A DNA stretch of 64,000 nucleotides from Mesocentrotus franciscanus (GCA_037976565.1 CP137675.1:25622831-25686830), one strand, 5' to 3'; counted from the stretch's first letter, positions 24,801 through 33,686 are shown. Program-made: numbers and translations. The notes: generated by a model not told the origin, from the sequence alone.

Positions 24801-27800
24801 ATAAACATATGCCGCTCTGTGAGAAAAGAATACGAAACAATGCGTGCCTTGGACTAATGAGGAGATTATTGAAACGATGCGCGAAAGAGATCATGCCCAC
24901 GATGTGGCGTTGAAGAGAGTTGACGACGCATCGTGGAAAAGGTACAAAGAACTAAAGAACAAGGTAAATCATCTTCTGAGAAAAGAAAAATAAATTATCA
25001 CAGTGCTCAGATAGATGACAGTAAAGGAAATAGCAAAAAAATGTGGCAGAGTGTCAAACATATTATTCCTAAAACTAATCAGGTCTTATCGTGCAGCATT
25101 GAAGTGAATGGGGATAAAATTACAGATGATAAAGGTATTGCTCAAATTTTTAATGAATATTTTGTTACATGTGCTCAAAATATAACAAGTGGTATCCCAA
25201 AAAATTCTGAAATAATTTTAGATGACTGAGATTATTAATACAGAAGGCAAATTTGAGCGACAGCAAGTCACGAGTGCATTTGTTTTAAAAGAAATCGAAA
25301 ACATGAGTGATGATAAAGCAACCGGAGATGATGGAATAAGTTGCCGTCTTTTAAAAATGTCAAAGCATATCATTGTGGACTCCTTAACATGTCTTATCAA
25401 TAAGTCAATTACAACAGGACATGTACCAAAAGGCTTGAAAAAAGCAAGGGTGATTCCAATTTATAAGACTGGTGATATGGCCACTCCCGGTAATTACAGA
25501 CCAATTTCGGTATTATCCGTTGTGAGCAAGATTCTAGAGAAAGCTGTGCGTTTTCAACTATGTGGTTTTCTAAACAAAAATGAAATATTGTATCCTAATC
25601 AGCCAGGCTTTCGTCCTCTTCACTCTACTGCAACAGCTCTAATGAAAATTATAAACCAGTGGGCTTTGAATGTAGATAACAATGAGTTAACAGGTGTTGC
25701 TTTCATTGATTTGAGGAAAGCATTTGACACTGTCGATCACGATATTCTGTTACATAAATTGACAGCCATTGGATGTTCTGATACTAGTATTCAGTGGTTT
25801 GTATCATTTCTGTCCAACCGAGAACAGATGGTTTGTTTTAAAGGGGCTACTTCGAGTTCCTCAAAAGTTTTGATGGGAGTCCCACAAGGTTCGATTCTAG
25901 GGCCACTCCTTTTTCTATCTACATAAATAGTTTACCCAAATGTATTCATGATGGCTTTGTTGATATGTATGCTGACGACACAACTCTAACAGCCAGCGGG
26001 AGTAATGTCACAGAAGTAGAACAAAAGCTAACCAAAGGTATGGAAAACATATTTTCATGGGTAACAACAAAGACCGTCTAGTTCTTAAAGCGGATAAGAC
26101 AAATGTGATGCTTATTGAATCACGATCAGTTCTTAACGGAGTAAATGATTTTTCTGTCACACTAAACAGCAGCTGTTTGAAAAGAGTAAAAGTGGCAAAA
26201 TGCCTGGGTGTCATGATTGACGAGGAGTTACGTTGGACGGAGCATGTGGAAAAAGTTATTAAAACTGCTCAAAGAAATATAAGTGTAATTAAGCGAGCCA
26301 AAAGTTATGTTCCAACAAGATCTCTACAACTTCTGTATAATGCCATCGTACTTCCTCATTTTGATTATTGTTCCTCGGTGTGGTCTGAGCGATTTCAAAG
26401 ACAAACAATTAAATTACAAAAGGTTCAAAAACGAGCTGCACGTGTAGTGCTGGGAGAAGGATTTTAAGTATCTTCAAATGATATGTTTAGTCGCTTAGGA
26501 TGGATGCCTATTCAGACACGTTTCCAGTTTGGACGTGCAGTGATGATGTATAAATCAATGCATGACATGGCACCAACATACTTAAAACAAGATTTACATC
26601 ATGTTAGTTCACTACATGATCACAACACAAGACATGATGTAAGGGATGCATTGTGTGTACCCAAATTTAGGACGGACACTTATAAAAATAGTCCTCTAAT
26701 TTCTGGAATTAGAGTATGAAACCAACTTAAAAGTTCTGTCAAAATGTCACCTACTTTGAACAGTTTTAAACACGCTCTAAAAGCCCCGTTACTGTATTTG
26801 TAGAAGACGTGTATAAAGTGAACTTTTGGGGGTTTCGTGCGAAGCTAACCCTTTTTTCCTATTTGCAAAATTATGAAATTTGGTTGACATGGTTATCGTT
26901 ATATCATGTATTGATACATGTAATGTATCCATTTTCAGCTATCTTGTAAACAACCTAAGTGTATTAGTTAAAGAGCAATTGAATATAAATATGTATATAA
27001 CAATTTTGGTATCCCGTGCGTTAAGCTATATCAAATTATTAAATGAACGTTTGTAAATTTTTTATTTATTTTGAAAATTCCATTCACCTATTTCTTGTAA
27101 ATGATCAAGGATAATTCTTGAATGATCAGTTATTTCATGGGGATACCAATTAATGTGTATTTTACCTGTTTATATGCTTTTGTATTTATCTATTTTGTTT
27201 TTGATGCTGTTATTTGTTTTATTATTACCAAACAGGGCCTCATGGAAGACCACCAAATTGGTGATATGTGCCACCCTGTATAAATATCAGAAATAAATAA
27301 ATAAATGTACGACCATATTGAGCGTATTTATATATCTCGAGTATAATGCAGTGAATAAATTCCCACACGCAGGTCACGCCAGATGCAAGCACACAAAGAC
27401 TTTTTCTGAACAATGGCAAAATGCTACTTCAATATGCGGTCAGTGTCAATGTTACCTCTGCCAAAACAAACTGCATAGAATGGTTTATTTATACTTTTAC
27501 AGGTATACAAACATCAAAATGTTTTAAAGGGAAGTCCAACCTTAGCGGACAACTACTCTACAAGATAGCAGAAAAATCAGAGAAGCAGACTGGTCAACGT
27601 TTGAATGAAATCGAACCAAAAATAAGAATTGTTTGAATTGTTGAAAATTGTAATCGCTATACTTATGGGCACTTCAAATTGGATGACTCGGTTATGTCAA
27701 TGTGACGAAGTGCCGGACTACTTTCTCATTTGTTACAACACACAAAATGTTAAAACGTAACTTTTTCAAAATGTATGATCCTGGAGCATCTGTTCTTTTT

Positions 27801-30702
27801 AGAGGATCTATAATCATATATTATCCATGATATATTTCACTTGAGTAGTGCCGCAAGTGAGAAGGCATTTAAGAGAAAAGGGGAAATTAATGATATTTTT
27901 CTACACGGCAAATGGGACAGTTGTCCATGAAGTGCATGGTCATAACTCACTGTCTAAATTGCTAAATTCGCATGGATGTAGTGATCTCACATTTCAAGCA
28001 TCCATAATTCCCTTATTGACCTGATTTATTTCAAAATTTCATCATTCTGTTTCTCTTATTTTTCTGCTTCCATACCAATGAAGTTATTACAAGGGTCGGA
28101 ATGCCCTTCAAACGTTCTGTTTATGGTGGCAGGAAGGTCATTCGAAGTTTACTAGAAGCTTTTCAGTACAATTATATAGATGGGAAAATACCAACAAACA
28201 ATGCACAAGTGTGTGTATAATACTATGTATTTTTTTAGATAGCTAACGTATTTCCTGTAAAAAAATACCGTTCTTCCTATTCAGAGGTCAAATTTACATG
28301 TTATGATCGAGTGATATACTTAATCTAATGGTTAATCTCAACTTTAGAAGAAATGCATAGGTCAATAAGTAACTGTTTCTTCAAGTTGTGTCATGACAAG
28401 TGCTCTTTCCACATGTTTGGATCAAACTCCGATGGTTTTTAATGATATGGTCATTGTGATCATGACTTTGTCAGGTCATAAAACTAGCTTTGTATTCAGT
28501 AAAATGAGTTTGAAGAGTTTAGATGTCTGGTAACAGAAGTACAATTGTTAGGTTTCTTCTAGTAAAACTAGAACCATGACAAGTGTTGAAGGGTGCTATA
28601 ATGCACATGTTTGGAATAAGAAGAAGTCATTTATAATAATAACTTGGTCGTTGTGATAATGAACTGGTCTGACTCTGAACTCTGAAGTGAAAACTAGGAT
28701 TGTAGGTGTTCAGATGGGAACAGAAGTAAATGCTATTGAAAAAATGGGGAAAAAAATGAATATTTTACCAATATTTGAATTAATTTCTATGAACTCTCTC
28801 ATATTTATGTATAAATACCAATATGGACTCTTACGAAAAATATTTGATAATATGTTCACCCTTAATTCGTCTGTACATAATTACAACACTCGTCAATGTA
28901 AATTAATTCATCAACCCAAGGTTTCCACTTCCATGGCCTCAATTTAATTTCGTGTAAAATATATCAAATTGTGGAACAGCCTAGATCAAAGTACTCAGCA
29001 AAGCTCAAATCTTTCAAAATTCAAATTCTTTATAAAAAGATTATATCTTACCAATTTTAATGCATGCTAAGTAGATAATAAAATATATTACTTAATTCTA
29101 ATTTTCTTCTCATATCTCATGAGCTCTCTCCCCTCCTACAATGCTCTCTCTCTCTCTCTTTTCTTTTCACCATCTGAATTTATTTCTCCACCATGCTGAC
29201 TCATTCTAATTATTTTCCTCTACCATACTGACTCCCCCTTCTCTCTCTCACTCTCTTTCTCTCTATGTATTCTCTCCCTTGATATCTTTTTTCTCTATCT
29301 CATCTGTCTTCTTTCTCTTAACTGTCTGCATATGGTTATGTGTGTGTGTTTGCGTGTTAGGGTGTGTGTGTTGTGTGTGTGTGTGTGTACGTGTACATGA
29401 ATCTGTCTATTTATAGTAGCCGTTAAGGTAATCATAATTTCCTGATTAATATACATTTATAATTTTGCTGTTTTTATAATTATCTCAATTGTTAAGAAAT
29501 TTCTCTAACAAAGTTGTAAATTTTATATTGTATACCGGGGCTCTGCCTACAAGCAACTTGCTTATTAAGGGTATCCCTCCATTTGTATGTTTATATTGTT
29601 ATTTTAATACAATGTGTCAATATTATGTTATATTTATTCTTTTTTTAAAGATGGAAAATAAAAATGAATTGAAATTGAATTGAAAGAACAAGTGTTAGAC
29701 ACAGTATTTCCTGTAAAAACACCTTTCTTCCTATTCAGAGGTCTAATTTGCATGTTATGATCGAGTGATATACTTAATCTAATGGTTAATCTCAACTTTA
29801 AAAGAAAGGCATAGGTCAAAAAGTAACCGTTTCTTCAAGTTGGATCATGACAAGTGCTCTTTCCACACGTTTGGATTAAAGTCCGATGGTTTTTAAGGAT
29901 TTGGTCATAAAACTTGCTGTAATTGTATTCAGTGAAATGAGTTTAAAGAGTTTAGATGTCTGGTAACATCTAGACGCTTTCTTGCCAACTCGGCTCGGCT
30001 ATTCATTCATACTCAACACGTTACAAAGATGATTTTCGCATGCCCAAAGTACGACTTACAACAACTCAAAAGTCAGTGTTTTATGCACAAGTTAAGCTTT
30101 TGAATTATTCGCTGTCACCTGTTTTAAAAACTTGTTCATTCTTTAAATGTGTTCAAACGTAGTTTTCAGAAAACGCTTTTGTGTGGACCGGTCAGTAGGC
30201 CTATATGGGGAGCTGATTGCAATCGTTCTAGTGGGCCTTTTATGTATAGGCTACTGCTCTTCTTTTTTTCTGTCCCCGACCACTTTCTTCAGAAAACAAT
30301 GAGTGGGACTGTAGTGTACATTTTACACAAATATAGGCATCAATTAAAGAACGCTTTTATCTTTACAGCGTGCACTAGAATGTTATTACATGTATAAAGC
30401 ATTGGGCAACCGACAAAAAAAAACAAGTAGAAATTATAAAGGATTTTCATACTGCGTGTATTTTGACATATACAATCGGCTATGTAGACAATGTCACATT
30501 TCACACGGAAACAAACAAATCTTACTTTATTCGGCTCCGCTACTTCCCGGTATGTATAAGACTTCTGATCCAGATTCTTTACTACATGTATTTCCATTCC
30601 GTAAAAACGGTCAAGAAAATGAGATGAAAGAATTAACACCATGGTAAAGAAAGAGATAAGCACTGATATCCCTAGACAGAATTTAGACCGTTCCAGAACC
30701 AT
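12285..30702 (-). CDS. NXPE-like gene (neurexophilin/filamin-like domain plus PC-esterase), whole model
   Basis: Minus-strand model: 30526-30702, 18904-19134, 17037-17237, 14423-14586, 13477-13538 and 12285-13099 (complement, joined), giving about 549 aa. Intron phases are 0, 0, 0, 2, 1 and each junction is read-through with GT/AG ends. Domains in order: N-terminal signal anchor (residues about 8-30), a filamin/Ig-like neurexophilin domain (about 70-200), a Cys-rich link, and a PC-esterase (SGNH-like) domain with GDSTVRQ at about 343-349 and the DxxH pair at D523/H526. NXPE proteins are secretory-pathway proteins of poorly known function, and the esterase fold suggests acyl-ester chemistry on glycans. 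Alternative exons: 16013-16195 may replace 17037-17237, and 40362-40538 may replace the first exon. Exons from 19134 down are well supported. Linkage to the first exon across an 11.4 kb repeat-filled intron is inferred from strand, phase 0/0 and total length. The minus-strand copy looks intact, with no stop or frameshift. Confidence 0.7.
13477..13538 (-). CDS. NXPE-like gene, small exon before the terminal exon
   Basis: 62 bp, flanked by TTTTCCAG and GTGAGT. Only one of three frames is open (QKQPIPVRGANFVTVTERSK). It enters in phase 2 and leaves in phase 1, exactly matching the exons on both sides (Arg and Asn codons are completed across the junctions). The segment corresponds to the short link before the esterase domain. 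It is too short to be found by ORF length. Confidence 0.72.
14036..14139. repeat. (TTTA)n/(TTA)n low-complexity tract in NXPE intron
   Basis: T-rich tetramer and triplet repeats followed by a G run at about 14140-14150. Open frames across it are artefacts. Confidence 0.85.
14423..14586 (-). CDS. NXPE-like gene, Cys-rich linker exon
   Basis: 164 bp, preceded by a pyrimidine-rich tract ending AAACAG and followed by GTAAGG. It encodes ATICDFTREAIKAPWFCIAP and then SHLNCSDF. The spaced cysteines with PWFC and a following LNC are a recognisable family signature, and the exon ends AEKNLFK. Entry is phase 0 and exit phase 2. The open frame extends beyond the acceptor, but phase agreement with the previous exon selects 14586 as the boundary. 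Confidence 0.8.
15179..15743. mobile_element. Foldback / long-TIR repeat in NXPE intron
   Basis: Left arm 15179-15315 is repeated in inverted orientation at 15743-15541. Matching words in order: TCGATTTATTCTCATCAGGT, CATTTCATGGTTT/ATTTCATGGTTT, GCCAAATAACAAAAA, TTTCTCGTCC and ACTATTTACTATT. The right arm is lengthened by (AT)n and (GT)n runs at 15630-15685. No transposase is visible, so this is a non-autonomous element. It sits between the 14423 and 16013 exons. Confidence 0.7.
16013..16195 (-). CDS. NXPE-like gene, alternative copy of the neurexophilin-domain exon
   Basis: 183 bp (61 codons), acceptor TATATTTAG, donor GTAAGT, phase 0 at both ends, no stop. The translation (begins SSFSSNWVRKSFLHAIISDP, ends CNLDPPSPN) aligns along its length with the 17037-17237 exon: F-x3-W-x2-K-x-F-x2-A-I near the start, DP/HP-x2-A-I/V, PT, a VE-x2-x-C-N near the end, and PPS at the end. 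It is six codons shorter. Because both copies keep phase 0, either or both could be spliced without frameshift. It may be a mutually exclusive exon or a remnant of an older duplicate gene; only transcripts can decide. Confidence 0.65.
17037..17237 (-). CDS. NXPE-like gene, neurexophilin/filamin-like domain exon
   Basis: 201 bp (67 codons), acceptor ATATTTCAG, donor GTAAGT, phase 0 at both ends. Contains RWAGKTFVRAILVHPAQAVD followed by VLRRARN; the LVHP-x2-AV-x-VL word is typical of NXPE proteins. It ends TWCNIVPPSSP with a conserved Cys. It joins the 18904 exon (ends GGGKYK) and the 14423 exon (starts ATICDF) in frame. Confidence 0.85.
17262..17510. repeat. (AAT)n/(ATA)n tract with SINE-tail-like motif
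   Basis: Imperfect AAT and GATAAT triplets. Inside it, 17378-17436 has GCGTTTATATAGCGCT and AAGTGCTTTAAAG, and at 17511-17525 TTTTATAGCGCT. Such ATATAGCGCT words are typical of 3' ends of some deuterostome SINEs. The family identity is a guess. Confidence 0.5.
17689..17712. repeat. (GA)n microsatellite
   Basis: Short GAGA run in the intron between the 17037 and 18904 exons. The rest of 17713-18470 shows no feature. Confidence 0.8.
18470..18712. repeat. (TTA)n/(TCA)n triplet tract
   Basis: Long imperfect TTA/CTA/TCA triplet array. Its long open frames in both directions are repeat artefacts. Confidence 0.9.
18904..19134 (-). CDS. NXPE-like gene, first neurexophilin-domain exon
   Basis: 231 bp (77 codons), acceptor TTTCCGTTAG, phase 0 in and out. 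The donor is best placed at AAA|GTGTGT, which keeps phase; a GTGAGA four bases later would break it. Contains TLYILDPQTTYQICDQLNV, IIDARDSSMKQ, GGDYIRVRIYND and EVVYLGGGKYK. The 'D-x-GGD-x-x-x-x-x-I' core and the GGGKY ending match the start of the NXPE filamin/Ig-like domain. The exon needs an upstream phase-0 donor, and exons at 30526 and 40362 supply one. Confidence 0.85.
19676..19718. repeat. (CT)n microsatellite
   Basis: CTCTCT run with one CG interruption. 19135-19675 and 19719-20100 show no gene. Confidence 0.85.
20162..21691. mobile_element. LTR-like or TIR element of about 1.5 kb, non-coding
   Basis: Begins TGTTACCCCGGTCC directly after an (AT)n run and ends AGGGCGTTACA directly before another (AT)n run. 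The ends form an imperfect inverted repeat (TGTTACCCCGG versus TGTAACGCCCTGG), as in a solo LTR (TG...CA) or a TIR element that entered an AT microsatellite. Inside, a segment of about 55 bp (GGCTGGTCAGAATAGGTGTT and following) occurs at about 20211 and again at about 21409. No protein motif is seen. The family is unknown. Confidence 0.45.
21691..21812. repeat. (AT)n and (CT)n microsatellites
   Basis: Alternating AT and CT runs. Open frames across them are artefacts. Confidence 0.85.
22140..22830 (+). repeat. Dispersed repeat R1, copy a
   Basis: Starts after an (AT)n run with CACATCATACATTTAATAAC and ends near GATCACATAATTCCGTG. The same sequence recurs at 35130-35222 plus 38184-38395 (copy b) and at 38625-39056 plus 39390-39475 (copy c), with differing internal deletions. 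It is non-coding, and the minus-strand open frame at 22174-22395 is not conserved in the other copies. Probably a non-autonomous element or old segmental duplicate. 22831-23214 shows nothing further. Confidence 0.75.
23215..24656 (+). mobile_element. LINE-3: 5'-truncated CR1/L2-like LINE
   Basis: Begins inside the RT (YVLFADDTNISL, with the catalytic DD at about 23275). It continues through the thumb and C-terminal region (HWLKVNKLLLNANKTHMMIF, NTKFLGIQIDDKLRWHDHV, YPFLIYCNIVWA) to about 24110 with one frameshift near 23940. A 3' UTR follows, with a (CT)n-rich stretch (24300-24375) and a tail of GAATT units at 24634-24656. Inactive. It lies on the plus strand inside the predicted NXPE intron 1. 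Confidence 0.85.
23404..24114 (+). pseudogene. LINE-3 reverse transcriptase C-terminal part
   Basis: 237-codon frame. Starts just after the catalytic box and holds the thumb and connection region. The end is frameshifted relative to related elements (a GPKLWNALP-like word appears in another frame near 23950-23990). No catalytic residues remain in this frame. Confidence 0.75.
24740..27304 (+). mobile_element. LINE-4: CR1/L2-group LINE of a different family
   Basis: 5'-truncated at the end of the endonuclease (WETWLRLFMDVVDKHMPL). RT follows, then a 3' UTR of about 480 bp. It ends with ACCAAACAGGGCCTCATGGA, a CCACC...GGTGATATGTGCCACCCTG hairpin-like stretch, and a tail of AAAT units (27288-27304). 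The tail and RT differ from LINE-2, -3 and -6. Multiple frameshifts; inactive. It follows LINE-3's tail directly. 24657-24740 is short AT-rich linker. Confidence 0.85.
25222..26719 (+). pseudogene. LINE-4 reverse transcriptase
   Basis: First frame (25222-25926): KATGDDGISCRLLKMS, NYRPISVLSVVSKILEKAV, FIDLRKAFDTVDHDILLHKL, VPQGSILGPLLFL. A frameshift follows, then MYADDTTLTASGS (25965-26003) with both catalytic Asp. Next frames (26057-26467, 26483-26719): VKVAKCLGVMIDEELRWTEH, LPHFDYCSSVW, and LHDHNTRHDVRDALCVPKFR. Motif order is complete but three breaks separate it. Confidence 0.85.
27305..28244. other. No gene recognised
   Basis: AT-rich sequence between LINE-4 and the duplicated block. 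Short open frames at 27318-27636 carry no motif or splice context. Confidence 0.4.
28245..30005 (+). repeat. Duplicated block, copy A left part (contains a LINE 3' fragment)
   Basis: 28391-30005 is repeated almost exactly at 53636-54642 plus 63173-63787. Internally, 28245-28540 is repeated at 29697-29975 (CTTCCTATTCAGAGGTC, TTATGATCGAGTGATATACT, and onward), flanking the LINE fragment. A third weaker copy of the ATGACAAGTG...TTTGGA unit lies at about 28575-28670. Confidence 0.8.
28686..29693 (+). mobile_element. LINE 3' fragment (CR1/L2-like), copy A
   Basis: Extreme 5' truncation. Only the C-terminal RT tail remains (ISMNSLIFMYKYQYGLL, SVHNYNTRQCKLIHQP, then after an internal stop VKYIKLWNSLDQ). 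A 3' UTR with (CT)n and (GT)n runs follows, ending in GAATTGAAATTGAATTGAAA. In the paralogous copy at 53925 the internal stop is absent and the frame is longer, so copy A is the more decayed. Confidence 0.8.
30006..30525 (-). other. Intronic part of segmental duplication, copy A
   Basis: Shared with 39832-40361 (copy B) and 63788-64000 (copy C, cut by window end). Copies A and C also share sequence to the left, while copy B's similarity starts only at CATTCATACTCAACACGTTA. In the NXPE model this is the start of intron 1 after the first exon. Near-identity over non-coding sequence argues for recent duplication. Confidence 0.75.
30526..30702 (-). CDS. Candidate NXPE first exon, copy A (signal-anchor exon)
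   Basis: 59 codons from an ATG at 30702-30700 to a strong donor AAA|GTAAGA (phase 0). It encodes a short charged start (MVLERSK), a 20+ residue hydrophobic segment (FCLGISVLISFFTMVLILSS) typical of a type II signal anchor or uncleaved signal, then a stem ending in REVAEPNK. The copy at 40362-40538 is intact with only a few substitutions, and the donor is conserved. Strand, phase 0 donor and length fit the missing N-terminus of the NXPE gene whose next exon is at 19134. That linkage is inferred; it could instead start another membrane-protein gene. Confidence 0.6.
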
Positions 30703-30734
30703 ATTGCGTTGAGCGTGTAGCAGGATAGTGGAGT

Positions 30735-30795
30735 AATATGTCTTATATGCATGAGCTACTATATACGCAGTGATATGTAGCTGACGTCATAACGT
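30735..30795 (-). promoter_or_regulatory. Putative promoter of first exon, copy A: TATA-like boxes and CRE
   Basis: On the minus strand, upstream of the ATG: CATATAAG (30749-30742), GCGTATATAG (30768-30759), and a palindromic CRE TGACGTCA (30789-30782) with a second TGACGT half-site just beyond. Spacing is compatible with a short 5' UTR. Copy B keeps both TATA-like boxes and the full CRE. Confidence 0.5.
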
Positions 30796-30943
30796 CATAA
30801 TGTATACAAATACACGTACAACTTATCTCGCTCATATTTGATCATGGCGGTCCCTGCCCAATCAGTTGTGTTACCGGTGTTATTCATCTAATAAAAACTT
30901 CATACCAAAGTATGTGCTCGGACTTATTAAAGATTGTTTGACA
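30776..30943 (+). repeat. Putative 5' LTR of Gypsy element, copy A
   Basis: Begins TGTAGCTGACGTCA and ends TTGTTTGACA, followed at once by TGGTGGCAGCC, a primer-binding-site-like TGG start. It holds a CRE, a CCAAT word (30859) and an AATAAA polyadenylation signal (30890-30895). Copy B has the same layout at 40614-40796. No 3' LTR is seen, so the boundaries are inferred. Confidence 0.5.
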
Positions 30944-31052
30944 TGGTGGCAGCCAGATGCGGATCTGTGCTGTGATGGCTTTTTGACAACGCCGGGTCAA
31001 GGTATCTTGGACAGATATATGGAACGAGTTTGCAGGAGTCGAAGGAATTAGG

Positions 31053-32213
31053 ATGTTCAATGCGTGGAAGATGACAAAAGAGGAACTGAGCAACCCCAAG
31101 AACGTTTGGAAAGCAATCTCCACTCCGCTAGAGCCCCAGGAGAATTTTCGGATCCATAGATTGGAGTTCCAGAGGTACAGACAGGGGGCATCAGAGACTA
31201 TTGATGAATTTGTTCTAAGATGCCGCACAAAAGCAGCAAAGTGCAACTTCAAGACTGAAGAAACTGTTAGGGAGAGGATCATCGAAGTTTTGATTGCTGG
31301 GATCAGGCACCCAGAGGTACAAAAGATCCTACTCAGCAAAGATGAGCATCTCAAGCTAGAGCTAGAGCCTCAGTACATTATGTACACCAGCCAAGTACTG
31401 CAAGAATTGTGGATTGAGACATCCACCAGAGAAGTGTCTTGCATTCAAGTCACAGTGTCACAAATGCGGCATGAAAGGTCACTGGAAGAAACAGTGCAGA
31501 TCATCAGGTAAAGGTAAACAGAGATCTCCATCTAAGTTCAGACAGACCAGTAGAGATAAAGGAAATTGGAGGAACCGAAGTAAAAGCCGAACACCTACCT
31601 CATCAAAGAATTTGCATCCTATTGCCAGTACAGAGAATAATGGTTTTCTACAGAGCGAGTTCGATGATATCTCTATAGAGTCAATCTATGTTAGACATGT
31701 CCATATTGATGGTGTTCCTACTGATGACAGCGATGAGCTTTTCGCAACTTTGAAGTTTAGCATGAGGAACAAGCCAGGTAACCACACTTTGAGAGTAAAG
31801 GTGGACACGGGGGCGCAGGGGAATGTGTTGCCTCTACGGTGCTTCAGGAAAGCTTTCCAGAGCTCCTAGATGATCAGGGATGTCCTCTCAAGTCGACTGT
31901 AAGACTGCTACATGTCAGATTGTATGCTTACAATGAGACAGCAATACAACAATATGGTTGTTTTGATATTCCCTGCCAGTACAAAGATAGGAAGTGGTTC
32001 CGCAACAGCTTCTTCATTGTAGATACACGAGGACCTGCCATCCTCAGATTGCAGAGTTCAGTCAGGATGCGTCTAGTTCTTGTGAACGTTGAGTTGCATC
32101 AGAGAAGCAGACCAAACATGATCAAGAGTACACAGGATCTGTTAGATAAGTACCCAGATCGGTTCCAATGTATCGGGAGATTCCCAGGCGAATACCACAT
32201 CATTCTTGAATAG
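31053..32213 (+). pseudogene. Gypsy gag / protease region, copy A
   Basis: Three overlapping frames. The gag-like part has YRQGASETIDEFVLRCR. The nucleocapsid zinc knuckle is CHKCGMKGHWKKQC (C-x2-C-x4-H-x4-C). After a basic Ser/Arg-rich linker comes the protease motif LRVKVDTGAQGNVLPL with the catalytic DTG. The following frame (31839-32213) continues the protease to DKYPDRFQCIGRFPG. Interrupted by frameshifts and a 75 bp deletion. Confidence 0.8.
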
Positions 32214-32240
32214 AATGCAGAACCTGTTGTCCATCCTCCA

Positions 32241-32837
32241 ATGAAGTTTCCCATCCATCTCCGAGGAGAATTGAAGGAAGAGCTGGATAGGATGGAATCG
32301 ATTGATGTTATAGAGAAGGTGACCAAGCCTACTGATTGGGTTTCCTCACTTGCTTTCAGCAGGAAAAGCAAGGGAAAGCTACGAGTGTGCCTTGACCCAA
32401 AGGACCTCAATAAGGCATGTAAGCGGACATATCACAAGGTCCCAACACTTGAGAAGATCACCCATAAGGTACATGGTGCTGAAGTGTTCTCAAAGCTAGA
32501 TGCCAGACATGGCTATTGGAGCGTCGCCCTCGACGATGGATCTAGCTACCTAACGACCTTCAACTCGCCTTTTGGAAGGTACAGGTTTAAGCGTTTGCCA
32601 TTTGGGATTAGAATGGCGCAAGACATATTCCAGGAGAAGATGGATCAGATCCTTGAGCAATGTCCAGGCACGATTGGCATCGCAGATGATATAGTTGTAT
32701 ATGGAAAGACTGAAGCAGAGCATGACAAAGCTCTACATAACCTCATGGCTGTGGGACGAGAATATGGACTTGTCTTAATCAATGCCGACAAATGTGATGT
32801 GGAGACCCCACAGGTGAAGTTCTTTGGCTGTCTTTGG
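32241..32837 (+). pseudogene. Gypsy reverse transcriptase, copy A (3'-truncated)
   Basis: About 199 codons. Motifs: HPPMKFPIHLRGELKEEL, LRVCLDPKDLNKA, FSKLDARHGYWSVAL (first catalytic Asp), FKRLPFGIRMAQDIFQ, and IADDIVVYG (YxDD-type box as IADD). The frame ends at VKFFG, where Gypsy RT normally continues into the thumb and RNase H. The break coincides with the left arm of the 32839-34096 inverted repeat. Confidence 0.85.
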
Positions 32838-33042
32838 CTGATCGAAGCATGCGTATGATTCCTACAAACTTGAGTCAAAACAATTATTTTCATGTTGTTT
32901 TTGTTTTTTTTGTTTTTTTTGGTATCATAGGCATATGATGACAGAAAAAAACGAAAATTGGTTCACGGCTAAGGAAGAGATGGGGTGTCATTTTAGTCAG
33001 GAGATAAACGTGGATAAATGTGAATTTGAAGCAGGGTCGAGT

Positions 33043-33512
33043 CTGCATCCTGTGCACGACCGATGCACCGCCTTGCATAAGACCCGAAAGTGCCTTGACG
33101 GTCATGAGGACAGGTGCTACAGGGAGATGTATGTCGTATTTCGCCTCTATCGTCACGATCTCCACCTCCTACATTATACTGACATCTGTGTCTAGATGGT
33201 CCTCCTCCTCCACCGCTACCTCCTCGTAGTTAAGCTTTCTGCGAAGTTTCTGGAGACTTCGAAGGACCTTTTCAGGAACGTATACCTCCATCTGAACCGA
33301 GGAGATTGCTGGAGATGGAGATCTGCTTGCTCCCCTTGGTGTAGTCACTCCTTCTATGATTGCATTCTGCCTCCGCAGTCGGCGGACAGCCGGGGCTCTC
33401 GGAAGAAAATATTCGATGATCATGACTTCTGGTGCGCGTGGTGCTGAAGGAGATATAGCTGTCCATGTGCAGTCGGTAAGGGTCTTGGAAACTCTTGATT
33501 CATTTCAGCGAT
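33043..33512 (-). pseudogene. Unrecognised coding-like ORF with one internal stop
   Basis: A minus-strand frame open from about 33512 to 33169, then one stop, then open again to about 33043. The product is charged and proline-containing: FLPRAPAVRRLRRQNAIIEG, TTPRGASRSPSPAISS, KVLRSLQKLRRKLNYEEVAV and EEEDHLDTDVS. After the stop come EVEIVTIEAKYDIHLPVAPV and GLMQGGASVVHRM. I recognise no family. It lies between the inverted repeat arm and the PC4-like exon and may belong to the same element. A decayed gene is the simplest reading. Confidence 0.4.
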
Positions 33513-33686
33513 TGTAGCCCGATTGCGGAAAATGGGATGAGCGTCAGTCAGGTATTTGTGAACTATTTTTTTTTTTCTTCTTTTTCTTTTTTTTCCATTT
33601 TTTTTGTAATTCTTTTTCCTTTCTTTTTCTATGTTGCATTATCAACAACAACAAAACCAAAACCAAAAAAATATCAAGGTGTAAAA

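Larger units (their letters stand above)
30776..32837 (+). mobile_element. Ty3/Gypsy-type LTR retrotransposon, copy A, truncated
   Basis: Putative LTR, PBS, gag-like region, zinc knuckle, aspartic protease and RT, then an abrupt end at 32837 where an inverted repeat starts. RNase H, integrase and the 3' LTR are missing. Compared with copy B (40614-42010), copy A lacks about 75 bp in gag (near 31360). Frameshifts and a stop at 32211-32213 make it inactive. Confidence 0.82.

Noticed and set aside
30884..31354. Minus-strand frame of 156 codons in the Gypsy gag region
   Set aside because: Antisense to gag; the same shadow appears at 40718-41255 and breaks differently.
32935..33229. Plus-strand frames starting in the left inverted arm
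   Set aside because: The arm is a decayed inverted copy of PC4 exon 2 sequence and the remainder is antisense to the unknown minus-strand ORF.
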